Under the pieces are notes generated by a model that was given only the letters and a program-made list of their open reading frames with translations, was not told the origin of the DNA and made no database searches. A stretch of 64,000 nucleotides of DNA from CAZPQV01 sp964588705. Its GTDB lineage: Bacteria > Bacteroidota > Bacteroidia > Flavobacteriales > Weeksellaceae. The translations under genes and the position numbers were made by a program. This document shows positions 7,314 to 16,928 of this stretch, in pieces (position 1 is the first letter of the stretch; the number at the start of each line of letters is the position of its first letter). Where the stretch lies: contig CAZPQV010000001.1 in assembly GCA_964588705.1 (NCBI GenBank), positions 26,290-90,289 on the forward strand. The letters run 5' to 3'.

Positions 7314-9944
7314 ATGAAAATTGAAAAAATACAGGTTCTCCGTGGCCCTAATATTTGGAGTATCAGAAGGAAAAAACTCATTCAGATGCGCTTGGATTTG
7401 GAAGAAGTGGAGCAAATGCCAACAAATAAAATACCGGGTTTTAGGGAAAGAATTGAAAAACTTTTGCCCTCACTTTATTCACACCGTTGTTCCGAAGGTG
7501 TGGAAGGCGGATTTTTCCACAGAATAGAAATGGGAACGTGGATGGGACACGTGATTGAACATATTGCCCTGGAGATTCAGACACTTGCAGGAATGGATAC
7601 CGGTTTTGGAAGAACGCGCGAAACCAAAACGCCGGGCGTTTATAATGTGGTGTTCAGTTATCTTGAGGAAAATTGCGGGGTTTATGCTGCAGAAGAATCT
7701 GTTAAAATTGCTCAGTCATTAATTGAAGATAGCGATTATGATCTTGAAAACTGTATTTTTAATCTAAGAAAAATCCGAGAGAGAGAGCGTTTAGGTCCAT
7801 CCACCGGAAGTATTGTAGAGGAAGCGGTTTCAAGAAATATTCCATGGATTCGTCTGGGCAAAAATTCTTTGGTTCAGTTGGGCTATGGTGTTAATCAACA
7901 AAGATTTCAGGCGACAATCACAGGAAATACGAGCTCGATTGCCGTTGATATTGCGTGTAATAAGGAAGCAACTAAAAAAATGCTTGATGACGCAGCAATT
8001 CCAGTTCCGTTAGGAGGTCTGGTAAGAGATGTGGAAGAGCTGGAACGTGTGATTCACAGAATTGGATATCCTATCGTTCTTAAACCTTTGGATGGCAATC
8101 ACGGACGTGGACAAAGCATCAACGTTAATGATTGGGAAACTGCCAAAACCGGTTTGGAGCATGCTCAAAAAGTTTCATCAAGAGTAATTGTTGAGAGATA
8201 TATTACGGGTTATGATTTCAGAATTCTGGTAATTAATAACAAACTGGTTGCTGCGGCAAGAAGAGTTCCTGCTCATGTTGTTGGTGATGGTGAATTGAAT
8301 CTTCAGCAGTTAATTGATAAAGAAAATACCAATCCGAAAAGAGGTTACGGTCATGAAAATGTTCTAACTGAAATTTTGGTGGATAAAGATACCGAAGAAC
8401 TTCTCGCAAAACTGAATTACTCTCTCGAATCTATTCCGTTAAAAGGAGAGGTGGTTTATCTGAAATCTACGGCAAACCTTTCTACAGGTGGAACTTCGAT
8501 TGACGTTACCGATATGGTGCATCCAGATAATGTGACGATGTGCGAACGTATTTCGAAAATCATTGGTTTGGATGTTTGCGGAATCGATATTATGGCTGAA
8601 AATTTAACTCAGCCTCTGAAGGAAACCGGAGGAGCAATTCTAGAAGTGAATGCAGCTCCGGGATTCAGAATGCATTTGGCGCCAAGTGAAGGATTGCCAA
8701 GAAACGTTGCCGCACCGGTAGTTGACATGCTTTATCCCGCAGGAAAACCTTTCAGAATTCCAATCATTGCGGTAACGGGAACCAACGGTAAAACCACCAC
8801 CACACGACTGATCTCGCATATTGTAAAAAACAACGGCTACAGAGTAGGTTTTACTACATCAGATGGTATTTACATTCAGAATACCATGCTCACAAAAGGT
8901 GATACAACAGGACCGCTTTCTGCGGAATTTATCCTAAAAGATCCAACGGTGGAGTTTGCAGTTTTGGAAACAGCCCGTGGTGGAATTCTTCGTTCCGGAC
9001 TTGGTTTTGGAACTTGTGATATTGGGGTACTTACCAACATTAAGGAAGATCATTTGGGAATGAACGACATCCACAACCTGAAAGATTTAACCAAGGTAAA
9101 AAGAGTAGTTCTTGACAGTGTGAAGAAAGACGGATGGTGCGTTCTGAATGCTGATGACGAGTATTCGATGAGATTGGTTTCTGATCTGGAAGCAAAAGTA
9201 GCATTGTTCAGTTTGGATGAAAATAACCCTCATATTCAGAAATTTGCCAAAGAAGGTAAAATTACCTGTGTTTTCGAAGAAGGATTCATAACCATTAAAA
9301 AAGGTGACTGGAAGATTCGAATTGCCAAAGTGCAGAATATTCCGATAACTATGGAAGGAAAGGCGAAGTTTATGATTGCCAATGTTCTTGCAGCAAGTTT
9401 GGCCACTTACCTGTACGGTTTTGCGATTGAAGATATTGCAATGGCGCTGAGAACTTTCATCCCAAGTGCACAGCTGACTCCCGGAAGATTAAATATTTTC
9501 AAGTTTAAAAAATTTAAAGTTTTAATTGATTTCGCCCATAATCCGGCTGGTTACGAAGCTATTGAAGATTATCTGAAAAATGTGGACGCTACCAAAAAAA
9601 TCGGAATTATTTCCGGTGTCGGCGACCGTCGTGATGAAGATATCAAAGAATGTGGAAAAATTGCCGGAAGAATGTTCGATTATATCATCATCAGAAACGA
9701 AAAACATCTTCGCGGCAGAACTGAAGAAGAAATCAACGGACTGATTATCGATGGCATTCACGAAAGCGGAAGGGAAGTGAGCTATGAATGTATTCCTAAG
9801 GAAATTGAAGCTCTGAAACATGCCATGGGACTTGCCGAGGAAGGCACGTTTATTACGGCTTTGAGTGATGTGGTTTCTAATGCGATTGATTTGGTTCAGG
9901 AATACCAGGCCAGAGAACTTCTCGAAGAACAGAATAAACTTTAA
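7314..9944 (+). CDS. cphA: cyanophycin synthetase
   Basis: An 876-residue ATP-dependent ligase that polymerises L-Asp and attaches L-Arg to each side chain, making the nitrogen store cyanophycin. Three modules are visible: an N-terminal domain (1 to about 200), an ATP-grasp domain (about 205-470, ending in EVNAAPGFRMHLAPSEG) and a Mur-ligase-like domain from about 480 with the P-loop VTGTNGKTTTTRLI (around 488-494). A C-terminal Mur ligase lobe follows (DFAHNPAGYEAIEDYL, SGVGDRRDEDI). The length and order are those of canonical CphA1. With cphB and the isoaspartyl peptidase nearby, synthesis and full degradation are encoded within 5 kb. Confidence 0.96.
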   Translation: MKIEKIQVLRGPNIWSIRRKKLIQMRLDLEEVEQMPTNKIPGFRERIEKLLPSLYSHRCSEGVEGGFFHRIEMGTWMGHVIEHIALEIQTLAGMDTGFGRTRETKTPGVYNVVFSYLEENCGVYAAEESVKIAQSLIEDSDYDLENCIFNLRKIRERERLGPSTGSIVEEAVSRNIPWIRLGKNSLVQLGYGVNQQRFQATITGNTSSIAVDIACNKEATKKMLDDAAIPVPLGGLVRDVEELERVIHRIGYPIVLKPLDGNHGRGQSINVNDWETAKTGLEHAQKVSSRVIVERYITGYDFRILVINNKLVAAARRVPAHVVGDGELNLQQLIDKENTNPKRGYGHENVLTEILVDKDTEELLAKLNYSLESIPLKGEVVYLKSTANLSTGGTSIDVTDMVHPDNVTMCERISKIIGLDVCGIDIMAENLTQPLKETGGAILEVNAAPGFRMHLAPSEGLPRNVAAPVVDMLYPAGKPFRIPIIAVTGTNGKTTTTRLISHIVKNNGYRVGFTTSDGIYIQNTMLTKGDTTGPLSAEFILKDPTVEFAVLETARGGILRSGLGFGTCDIGVLTNIKEDHLGMNDIHNLKDLTKVKRVVLDSVKKDGWCVLNADDEYSMRLVSDLEAKVALFSLDENNPHIQKFAKEGKITCVFEEGFITIKKGDWKIRIAKVQNIPITMEGKAKFMIANVLAASLATYLYGFAIEDIAMALRTFIPSAQLTPGRLNIFKFKKFKVLIDFAHNPAGYEAIEDYLKNVDATKKIGIISGVGDRRDEDIKECGKIAGRMFDYIIIRNEKHLRGRTEEEINGLIIDGIHESGREVSYECIPKEIEALKHAMGLAEEGTFITALSDVVSNAIDLVQEYQARELLEEQNKL

Positions 9945-9945
9945 T

Positions 9946-9985
9946 AAAAAAATCCCGTTAGCAATATAAACGGGATTTTTATTTT
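9946..9985. terminator. bidirectional terminator between cphA and porV
   Basis: The 12-bp stem AAAAATCCCGTT / AACGGGATTTTT (9948-9959, 9969-9980) has a 9-nt loop, with A and T runs on the two sides. It can therefore serve the converging cphA and porU-porV transcripts. Confidence 0.88.
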
Positions 9986-9998
9986 TAATTAAAACTGA

Positions 9999-11144
9999 TT
10001 AGTAATCAGCGTTTGAAGTTTCCTCGCCAATATTCCATGTAAGCCCGAATCTAAGAGTGTTATCCAATGCCGAATTTCTCTTGGAAGTATTGATTAAGTA
10101 AGACAAATCTAGTCCAAAAGACTGGTACTTAAGTCCAACTCCAACGGTTGCAAACTGTCGTCCGCCCTGTTCAAGACTTTCGTGGAAGTAACCGGTTCTT
10201 ACCGCAAAAGCATTGTCGTATTCGTATTCCAAAGAACCGCTGTACATCATACTTTTTTCGTTGCTGAACGATTTTCCAATACCTTCCATCACTCCAACAT
10301 TTGGAATATTCCATTGCGGATTGTCGGTGGTTCCTTCATTTTCCGGTCCTGGAACCAAAACTTTAGAAGCTTCGGCAGTTACTCCAATTCTGTTCACATC
10401 ATCGATGTATAAATCGTAACCAGCTCCTAATCTTGCCATGGTTGGAAGATAAGAACGGGATTCTTCGTCACCGGTATAATCCAGTCGTGGTCCTAAATTC
10501 TGTACGGCCCAACCTGCGCGCGCTCTACCTTCGTAATCTCCGAAAGAAGTGTGTCTTTCAGACTGGAAATATCCTGCAACATCCACTGCAAAAGTGTTTG
10601 CCGGTTTTAATGTATTATCGGTATTAAATCCTCCTGATAAATCTGAACGGATGAAACGACCGGTAACCGCCATTGAGTAATAGTCGGAAAGTTTTAGTCC
10701 GTAAGCAATATCGATAGCGAATTCATTCGGTTTTGCTGTACCTTCAGAAACAACTTCAGCACCAACAATTCTTGACAAATCTACTTCTCCCATATTGAAA
10801 TAATAGATGCTCGCAGAAATTGTAGAACGTTCTTCCTGACCTAAAAACTGATGATAATTCGCGTAAAGCAGGAAGATATCGTTGGTTAGTTTATTAAGGT
10901 AAGGCGTGTAGCTCAATCCTATCGCAGACGTAGTTGTACTGAACGGGAATTTAGCCGCATTCCAAAATTGGGAAAATGCATCCGGTGTTGTTGCAACACC
11001 CTGATCTCCCATACCTCCGGATCTTGCATCAGGAGCGATTCTCAGAAAAGGTGCTCCGGTTAAAACAGGATTTATTTCCTGTGCAGAAATCGTAACTGCT
11101 AACCCTAAACCTAATCCCAAAAAGAGTTTTTTTCTAATGTTCAT
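9999..11144 (-). CDS. porV: type IX secretion system outer-membrane protein PorV (LptO)
   Basis: A 381-residue FadL-like beta-barrel with signal peptide MNIRKKLFLGLGLGLAVTISAQ. The N-terminus of the mature protein (GAPFLRIAPDARSGGMGDQGVATTPDAFSQFWNAAK) is the well-known PorV/UPF0164 signature. PorV collects cargo from the T9SS translocon and, with PorU, forms part of the attachment complex that removes the C-terminal signal. The gene follows porU by 33 nt on the same strand, so the two are likely cotranscribed. Confidence 0.93.
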   Translation of the reverse strand: MNIRKKLFLGLGLGLAVTISAQEINPVLTGAPFLRIAPDARSGGMGDQGVATTPDAFSQFWNAAKFPFSTTTSAIGLSYTPYLNKLTNDIFLLYANYHQFLGQEERSTISASIYYFNMGEVDLSRIVGAEVVSEGTAKPNEFAIDIAYGLKLSDYYSMAVTGRFIRSDLSGGFNTDNTLKPANTFAVDVAGYFQSERHTSFGDYEGRARAGWAVQNLGPRLDYTGDEESRSYLPTMARLGAGYDLYIDDVNRIGVTAEASKVLVPGPENEGTTDNPQWNIPNVGVMEGIGKSFSNEKSMMYSGSLEYEYDNAFAVRTGYFHESLEQGGRQFATVGVGLKYQSFGLDLSYLINTSKRNSALDNTLRFGLTWNIGEETSNADY

Positions 11145-11177
11145 ATGTTTTATTTTATTTAATTCGTTTTGTTAGTT

Positions 11178-14100
11178 TTATTTTAGCAACACCAGTTTTT
11201 CAACTGCCGTTGCGGAGCCTTTACATTTATCCTGATTTTGGCTTCTTGCAAAAACCTTATAAATGTAAGTTCCTTTTCCTACAGTCGCTCCGTAATCATC
11301 TTTTCCGTCCCATTCAATAGCCTGTCTTGGCGTTCTGAAACCTTCAAGAAAAGGTTCTGATGAAACCGGAGCTGAAAGAGTTCTTACCAATTTTCCTGTG
11401 ATGGTATAAATCTGAACATTAACATCCAGAATATCATCACAATTATGTTCAAACTGTATAAAAGTTCTGTCGGTAAAAGGATTCGGCCAATTTAATAATT
11501 TATTTACAACCAATTTCTCGTCGGCTTCATCTTTTACTACAAAATTTAACGTAGCAGTCGTAGAATTATTGTTTATATCCCAAACTTTAAAAGTGAGTTG
11601 ATGAGGACCCGGCTTTAAATTTCTGAAAGGGTAGGTTACATTACCTTTCTGATAATCTGCAAGCGAAGTATTTATACAACCGTTTCCTTCTCCGGAAGAG
11701 TAGTATTCATTAAGTATAACAGTATTGATAATTTCTCCATCGAGATATACAGTAATGTCGTGCCCAATTCCTGCTCCGGTAGAATTTATTCCCGTGTCAT
11801 CAGTAATGCAGGCCAGTAGCATTGGGTTTTGGTCTGTAATTCCACCGTCCGCAAAATTGGTATTGTTCATGAACAGATTTACTTTCGGAGGCGTGTTGTC
11901 GTTTATTCCGTTTTCATTTATTCCTCCAATTTTCTGAACCTGATTTGCGTATACATCAAATGCACTGGATTTGGCAGTTTCAAAATTTTCAGCGTAAACC
12001 AATATTCTTCCGTCACCCAGATCATAATTGATATCTTTCGGCACATAAAACTCTACGGTATAATTTCCATTCACCGCTTTTCCGGAAGTTTTTACAATCG
12101 CACTGCCTTCTTCGGTGTATTCTAAAATCGGAGTTAATCCACTGATCTTATCGTTGTTAAGTGTTTTTTTGTTTAATCTCTTATCAAAAATATTTACGGC
12201 AACTCTTCCGGTAAAATTAGAATCTACAGTTCCGTCTTCTTTAAGAATTTTCCCGGTTATTTTTACAAAATCCAATGCGCGTAACTGTCCGCTAACAGGA
12301 GATTCAATATTATCTATTGTGAGCAGTTGTTTTGGTCGGCTCAATTTCATTGCAGGATCTCCAAGGAAATTTACTTTCAAATGGTTGCTGTCGAAACCTT
12401 TTAGGATTTTTGCTTTTAAATGAGCATCTCCCAGAGGCAGAAAATCGTTATTGTAAAGTCTGAAAATTTCGTCGGTAAAGAGTTTTGTGAACTGCCGTCC
12501 GTACGAAACTCCAATAGCCCGGCTTGAAGTAATCATCGTTGCAGCACCTCCGGAATTATGCTTAATGACCTGTTCGCCCGCAGATTGTACTTCCGGCTCA
12601 TCCCACAGTGTGAATTCACAAGTGATGGTAGAAACCAATGGAAATCTGCTGTAAACAGGAGTATAATTGTTAAATGCTTTAATTTCATCGAGCGTTAACA
12701 CTCGTTCCTGAGCCCAGCCATTAATTCCGCCATGACCGAAATAGAATAAGTAAAGGCTGTTGCCAACCGCACTTGAAATCAACTGATTGATCTGAGGAAA
12801 TCTTTGTCCACCGGCAGATGCTTCAGCAGGAAAAGCATCAAGATATAATTTCTTTACGTTGTATTCTTTGCGTTCCGTTCCAGTTTCAAAATTTGTTTTT
12901 AATGAAGCTTCCATTTCATTATGGAAAGGGATTCCACCATCAAAATCATCATCAGAAACAAAATCAAGTCGCATTCTCCACTCGCCAAAAGGCGAAGATT
13001 GTCCCGGCAAATTGTTGTAATATGCCAATGTTTTATCAATCATCAGTTTGGCTTCTGAAATGTTTGACGCAGGAAGTCGTCCTACCGGAAGGTCAGGAAG
13101 ATTTTGTGTGATATAAACATTGGTTTGTGGTTTTGTCATCACAAAATAATCATCAGTCACAAATGAACTTTCGAAACTGCTGCTGATTTCACTCTGATAA
13201 CTTGGGACGATATTGTCATTTTTTGCTGTGACATCTTTATAATCGTAACTGGTATCGCCCAAAATGAAAAGATATTTCAAACCGCCTCTTTCATTTTTCA
13301 GTCGGGTTACAAAATCCCTAATTGCAGTAATATCTTTACTTCCACTACTGAATTCATTATAGATTTTTTCAACATCTACAACTTCTGTTTTAAACCCGTT
13401 TTTTGTGCTGTGGTGGTCTGCAAGCCGTTTTGCATCGGGCATCATTTCTTTTGAAGTGATTATCAGATAATCAATATTCTGTAATCCATACAAATCCTGA
13501 TTTTCAATTTTTGCGACAAAAGAAGGCGTATAAGCGGAAGAATGGTTAAATGCTACAAACTCATTATAGAAAGTGTTTGAGTTTGCTAAATGTCCAAAAT
13601 TAAAAACTGAGTTACTTCCGGATTTGTTTACTTTTCGTTTAGCATTTGTTACATCAGAAACATCCCAAACCTGTTCTGCTGAAATAGAATTTGACAAAGA
13701 AAAACCATATAGCGTTCCGGAGTTTTCAATGATATCATAAGACCTGAAATTCATTTGTTTATCATTGAAGGTTAAATCTTCTTTATACAGAACTTCTGCA
13801 TAATCAAAATAGAAGCTTCCGTTTGGATTTGCGCCTGTATTTGTTGAAAGATTTATTGAAATTGTATTTCCAGAAAGATTGTTAACAGATCCGGCAAATG
13901 ATGTCAGTTTACTGTAATTATTCGCATTGTTTGCAATGGGAGTGGTTAATTCATTCTGACCATTAATATTATAAGTAATTGAGTTGTTTTGTGAAAAGTA
14001 AGCAACTACAGATGTTCTGTAACGGATAACGTCCTCCGGTCTGATTGATGAACGTGTTTTGAAAGTTACTACTTTTGAAATAAAAGGACTGTCAACCCAA

Positions 14101-15092
14101 ACCCGACCAATTTTAAGGAGGTTTTGCTTGTCTTCATCAATAAACTGGAAGTCATCATATCTGCTGATTAAAATTCCTGGAAGAGAAATATCATCATTCT
14201 GAATCCGTTTTCCGGGACCAATATCAAAGTTTATAAAATAGTAGGCGTGATCTTCATAGATGTTTTTGAAATGCATACTTTGGTCCGATCTCGTTTCGGT
14301 CCTTCTGTTAGTGGTTGCAACATTATTTTTATAAACATTAAATCCGTTAGGTCCCTGCGCATAAAACAGTACGTAATCTTCATCGTTCCAAATGCCATCG
14401 TCTTCACCTACAACCTGTATTGCATTTTCCTGTAAAGCGCTGTAACGGCTGTCCTGATTGAATTCAGGCAATGCCAAACCTCCGTTTCCGTATACTCTGA
14501 AGTTTTTCGGATTGATACTCGCAGGGTTTATCCCATTATCAGTGAGGAATTTTTTGGTGATTTTAAAAACACCAGTTGTATCAACTTTTATTTTATAGAA
14601 AGTTCCATTTTTTAAAGGATTTTCGGTGGTGCCAACTTTAGATGTAACGGCTGTAGCCAATTTTGAAGTTGAATCAGACGCGGTTGAAATATTGAAAGAA
14701 ACTAATCTGTAAACGTTACCTTTTTCCGATTTAAAAGCCCCAACCTGCGCGTTGTAATATTCCAATCCATCAGCTTCGTTGTAGAAATAATTTATCCCTA
14801 CTTTTTCGTCGGGAGGCAGTTCGTGAGGATTAAGATCAAAAACTTCCCTCAGAGAAATTTTTTCCCAAACTAAATTGTCGAGTTTTATCTTCTGTCCATT
14901 ACTTTTAGAAGTATAACTGATGTTGACATTTGTTCCATCCGTTGAAGATTGGTTATTGGAAGATTTAGGATATGTTTTTTTGTAAGTTCCATAATCCACA
15001 ATCTCGCTGTCGTCCCATTTAATATTGATTTGCTGAGAAAACAAAATCTGTGGTAACAGAAAAAGGAGCGTAAGAGATATAATTTTCTTCAT
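11178..15092 (-). CDS. porU: type IX secretion sortase PorU (C25 gingipain-like)
   Basis: A 1304-residue secreted cysteine peptidase of family C25 with signal peptide MKKIISLTLLFLLPQILFSQ. The catalytic core has the His motif YFGHGGINGW at about residue 786 and the Cys motif STITCEFTLWDEP at about 826. After Ig-like regions, the last 100 residues hold a T9SS C-terminal domain (NWPNPFTDRTFIQFEHN, then WDGKDDYGATVGKGTYIYKV). PorU cleaves T9SS signals and attaches cargo to the outer membrane. Its order with porV and divergent gldJ is conserved in Flavobacteriia. The length is typical for flavobacterial PorU. Confidence 0.95.
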   Translation of the reverse strand: MKKIISLTLLFLLPQILFSQQINIKWDDSEIVDYGTYKKTYPKSSNNQSSTDGTNVNISYTSKSNGQKIKLDNLVWEKISLREVFDLNPHELPPDEKVGINYFYNEADGLEYYNAQVGAFKSEKGNVYRLVSFNISTASDSTSKLATAVTSKVGTTENPLKNGTFYKIKVDTTGVFKITKKFLTDNGINPASINPKNFRVYGNGGLALPEFNQDSRYSALQENAIQVVGEDDGIWNDEDYVLFYAQGPNGFNVYKNNVATTNRRTETRSDQSMHFKNIYEDHAYYFINFDIGPGKRIQNDDISLPGILISRYDDFQFIDEDKQNLLKIGRVWVDSPFISKVVTFKTRSSIRPEDVIRYRTSVVAYFSQNNSITYNINGQNELTTPIANNANNYSKLTSFAGSVNNLSGNTISINLSTNTGANPNGSFYFDYAEVLYKEDLTFNDKQMNFRSYDIIENSGTLYGFSLSNSISAEQVWDVSDVTNAKRKVNKSGSNSVFNFGHLANSNTFYNEFVAFNHSSAYTPSFVAKIENQDLYGLQNIDYLIITSKEMMPDAKRLADHHSTKNGFKTEVVDVEKIYNEFSSGSKDITAIRDFVTRLKNERGGLKYLFILGDTSYDYKDVTAKNDNIVPSYQSEISSSFESSFVTDDYFVMTKPQTNVYITQNLPDLPVGRLPASNISEAKLMIDKTLAYYNNLPGQSSPFGEWRMRLDFVSDDDFDGGIPFHNEMEASLKTNFETGTERKEYNVKKLYLDAFPAEASAGGQRFPQINQLISSAVGNSLYLFYFGHGGINGWAQERVLTLDEIKAFNNYTPVYSRFPLVSTITCEFTLWDEPEVQSAGEQVIKHNSGGAATMITSSRAIGVSYGRQFTKLFTDEIFRLYNNDFLPLGDAHLKAKILKGFDSNHLKVNFLGDPAMKLSRPKQLLTIDNIESPVSGQLRALDFVKITGKILKEDGTVDSNFTGRVAVNIFDKRLNKKTLNNDKISGLTPILEYTEEGSAIVKTSGKAVNGNYTVEFYVPKDINYDLGDGRILVYAENFETAKSSAFDVYANQVQKIGGINENGINDNTPPKVNLFMNNTNFADGGITDQNPMLLACITDDTGINSTGAGIGHDITVYLDGEIINTVILNEYYSSGEGNGCINTSLADYQKGNVTYPFRNLKPGPHQLTFKVWDINNNSTTATLNFVVKDEADEKLVVNKLLNWPNPFTDRTFIQFEHNCDDILDVNVQIYTITGKLVRTLSAPVSSEPFLEGFRTPRQAIEWDGKDDYGATVGKGTYIYKVFARSQNQDKCKGSATAVEKLVLLK

Positions 15093-15251
15093 TTGCCAGG
15101 CAGTGAACTACAAAATAAACGATTTTTTTTATTTTTTAATATGAAATGAAATAAATTTAATAAACTTACGTTTTGCAATAAATGTTTATAAGTCTTGATT
15201 TATAAACTATTTTATATTTTCTTTGTATTTTTGAAAACTATTTATCCAAAT

Positions 15252-16862
15252 ATGAAAAAATTTAGACTGTTTTCTATATTGGCTGTTGCTGCCGCAATGG
15301 TTTTAGTGAGTTGTGGCGGTGGGAACACCAAAAATGGTGGTGGTACAAAACGTTTTACAAGTATGACCGGTTGGAAACCCAACGATCAGAAAGGATGGTT
15401 TTTTACCGGAAAGCAAGAAAAACAGAAAGGTTGGCCAGGAATGGTATATGTAGAAGGTGGTACTTTTACCATGGGACTGGTGAAGGATGATGTAATGCAT
15501 GACTGGAACAACACTCCGAGAAGAATGGAAGTAAGTTCATTTTTTATTGGTGAAACCGAAATCACTAACTACGATTACCGTTCTTATGTTACTTGGTTGA
15601 AATATGTATTTCCACCGTCAGATCCTAATTTTAAAGATATTTATACCGGAGCACTTCCGGATACTTTGGTTTGGCATAACGAACTTTCGAGAAACGATTT
15701 TGCTGAAACATATTTCCGTGCACCGGAGTACGATTTTTATCCTGTAGTTGGTGTTTCGTGGACGCAGGCTGCAAGATATTGCGAATGGTTGACAGACAGA
15801 GCAAACGAACGCGCGTTGATGGATCAGGGAGTTCTTTCCAAAGATCTTTATGTAAACGATTCAAACAATCAGGGGCAAAGTTCATTTACTTTAGATAAGT
15901 ATAAAGCGAACGATCCTGAAATGCAGAATTATATCGATCAGCAAAGGGCTCAAAGAGCAACAGGAATTAGAACAACTAACCAGAGAATTTTGGCTGCGAA
16001 CAGGAATGCGGTTTCAGGTGTTGTAGAAAAATTCAGACTTCCGACTGAAGTTGAATGGGAATTTGCAGCTTTAGGTCTTCAGAAAAACAGAGAGTATAAC
16101 AACTATACCGAGAAGAAACCGATGATTGAAGAACTTCGTGGAGACAAAGGCCGCAACAGAGGGATGTTCCTTGAAAACTTCAAATACGGTAGAGGTGACT
16201 ATTCCGGAGCATCTGGTTGGAAAAACGACGGTTCATCCATCACTTCTGATGTAAAACAGTACAGGTCCAACGATCTTGGTATTTACGGAATGTACGGAAA
16301 CGTTGCAGAATGGACAGCCGATGTTTACCGTCCGATTATCGATCAGGAAGGTAACGACTTCAACTATTACAGAGGTAATGTAACCAGACAGACTGTAAAA
16401 AATGCTGACGGAACTTATCAGACAATTGATGGTACAAATGTTAAATACGATACATTAGCAGACGGAAGATTGGTTTACAGAGGACTTCCGGGGCAGTATC
16501 AGAGAGAAGTGGTTGCAGATTACAGAAATTATAGAGACGGAGATTTTATGTCGTCGCTTGAAGCAGGATATGGTAAAACTTTGGACAGCTCCAATGCAGA
16601 TTATAATATGTACAATTCTCCAATCAAGAGATTTATTGTAGATGACAGAGGAAGAGTAATTCTTCAGAAAGATAATAGAACAAGAACTACCGATATTTCT
16701 GATGACGTTAGAGTAATTAAAGGAGGATCGTGGAAAGACACCGCTTATTGGCTGGATCCGGGACAAAGACGTTACAGAGACCAAAGCAAAGCTTACGGAT
16801 GGGTTGGTTTCCGTGTTGCGCAGGATGCTAAAACCAATACAAAAAGCAGAACGAAAAGATAA
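15252..16862 (+). CDS. gldJ: gliding motility lipoprotein GldJ
   Basis: A 536-residue lipoprotein with signal MKKFRLFSILAVAAAMVLVSC (lipobox LVSC). The frame is open further upstream, but this ATG gives a proper signal peptide and follows a TATTTTTG box (15226-15233) by 18 nt. The body has a formylglycine-generating-enzyme/sulfatase-modifying fold: MVYVEGGTFTMG, TNYDYRSYVTWL, FRLPTEVEWEFAALG, GNVAEWTADV, and the end KGGSWKDTAYWLDPGQRRY. GldJ is required for gliding and type IX secretion and is related to GldK; the position beside porU/porV favours GldJ over GldK. Confidence 0.93.
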   Translation: MKKFRLFSILAVAAAMVLVSCGGGNTKNGGGTKRFTSMTGWKPNDQKGWFFTGKQEKQKGWPGMVYVEGGTFTMGLVKDDVMHDWNNTPRRMEVSSFFIGETEITNYDYRSYVTWLKYVFPPSDPNFKDIYTGALPDTLVWHNELSRNDFAETYFRAPEYDFYPVVGVSWTQAARYCEWLTDRANERALMDQGVLSKDLYVNDSNNQGQSSFTLDKYKANDPEMQNYIDQQRAQRATGIRTTNQRILAANRNAVSGVVEKFRLPTEVEWEFAALGLQKNREYNNYTEKKPMIEELRGDKGRNRGMFLENFKYGRGDYSGASGWKNDGSSITSDVKQYRSNDLGIYGMYGNVAEWTADVYRPIIDQEGNDFNYYRGNVTRQTVKNADGTYQTIDGTNVKYDTLADGRLVYRGLPGQYQREVVADYRNYRDGDFMSSLEAGYGKTLDSSNADYNMYNSPIKRFIVDDRGRVILQKDNRTRTTDISDDVRVIKGGSWKDTAYWLDPGQRRYRDQSKAYGWVGFRVAQDAKTNTKSRTKR

Positions 16863-16883
16863 TTTCTTTTTAAAAAATATTTT

Positions 16884-16924
16884 AAGAATCCTTTCCAAAT
16901 CTCGGAAAGGATTCTTTATTTTTG
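16884..16924 (+). terminator. gldJ terminator with embedded murF -7 box
   Basis: The perfect 13-bp stem AAGAATCCTTTCC / GGAAAGGATTCTT (16884-16896, 16904-16916) is followed by TATTTTTG. The T run doubles as a TAnnTTTG -7 promoter box (16917-16924) that ends only 4 nt before the murF ATG. Confidence 0.88.
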
Positions 16925-16928
16925 AACC

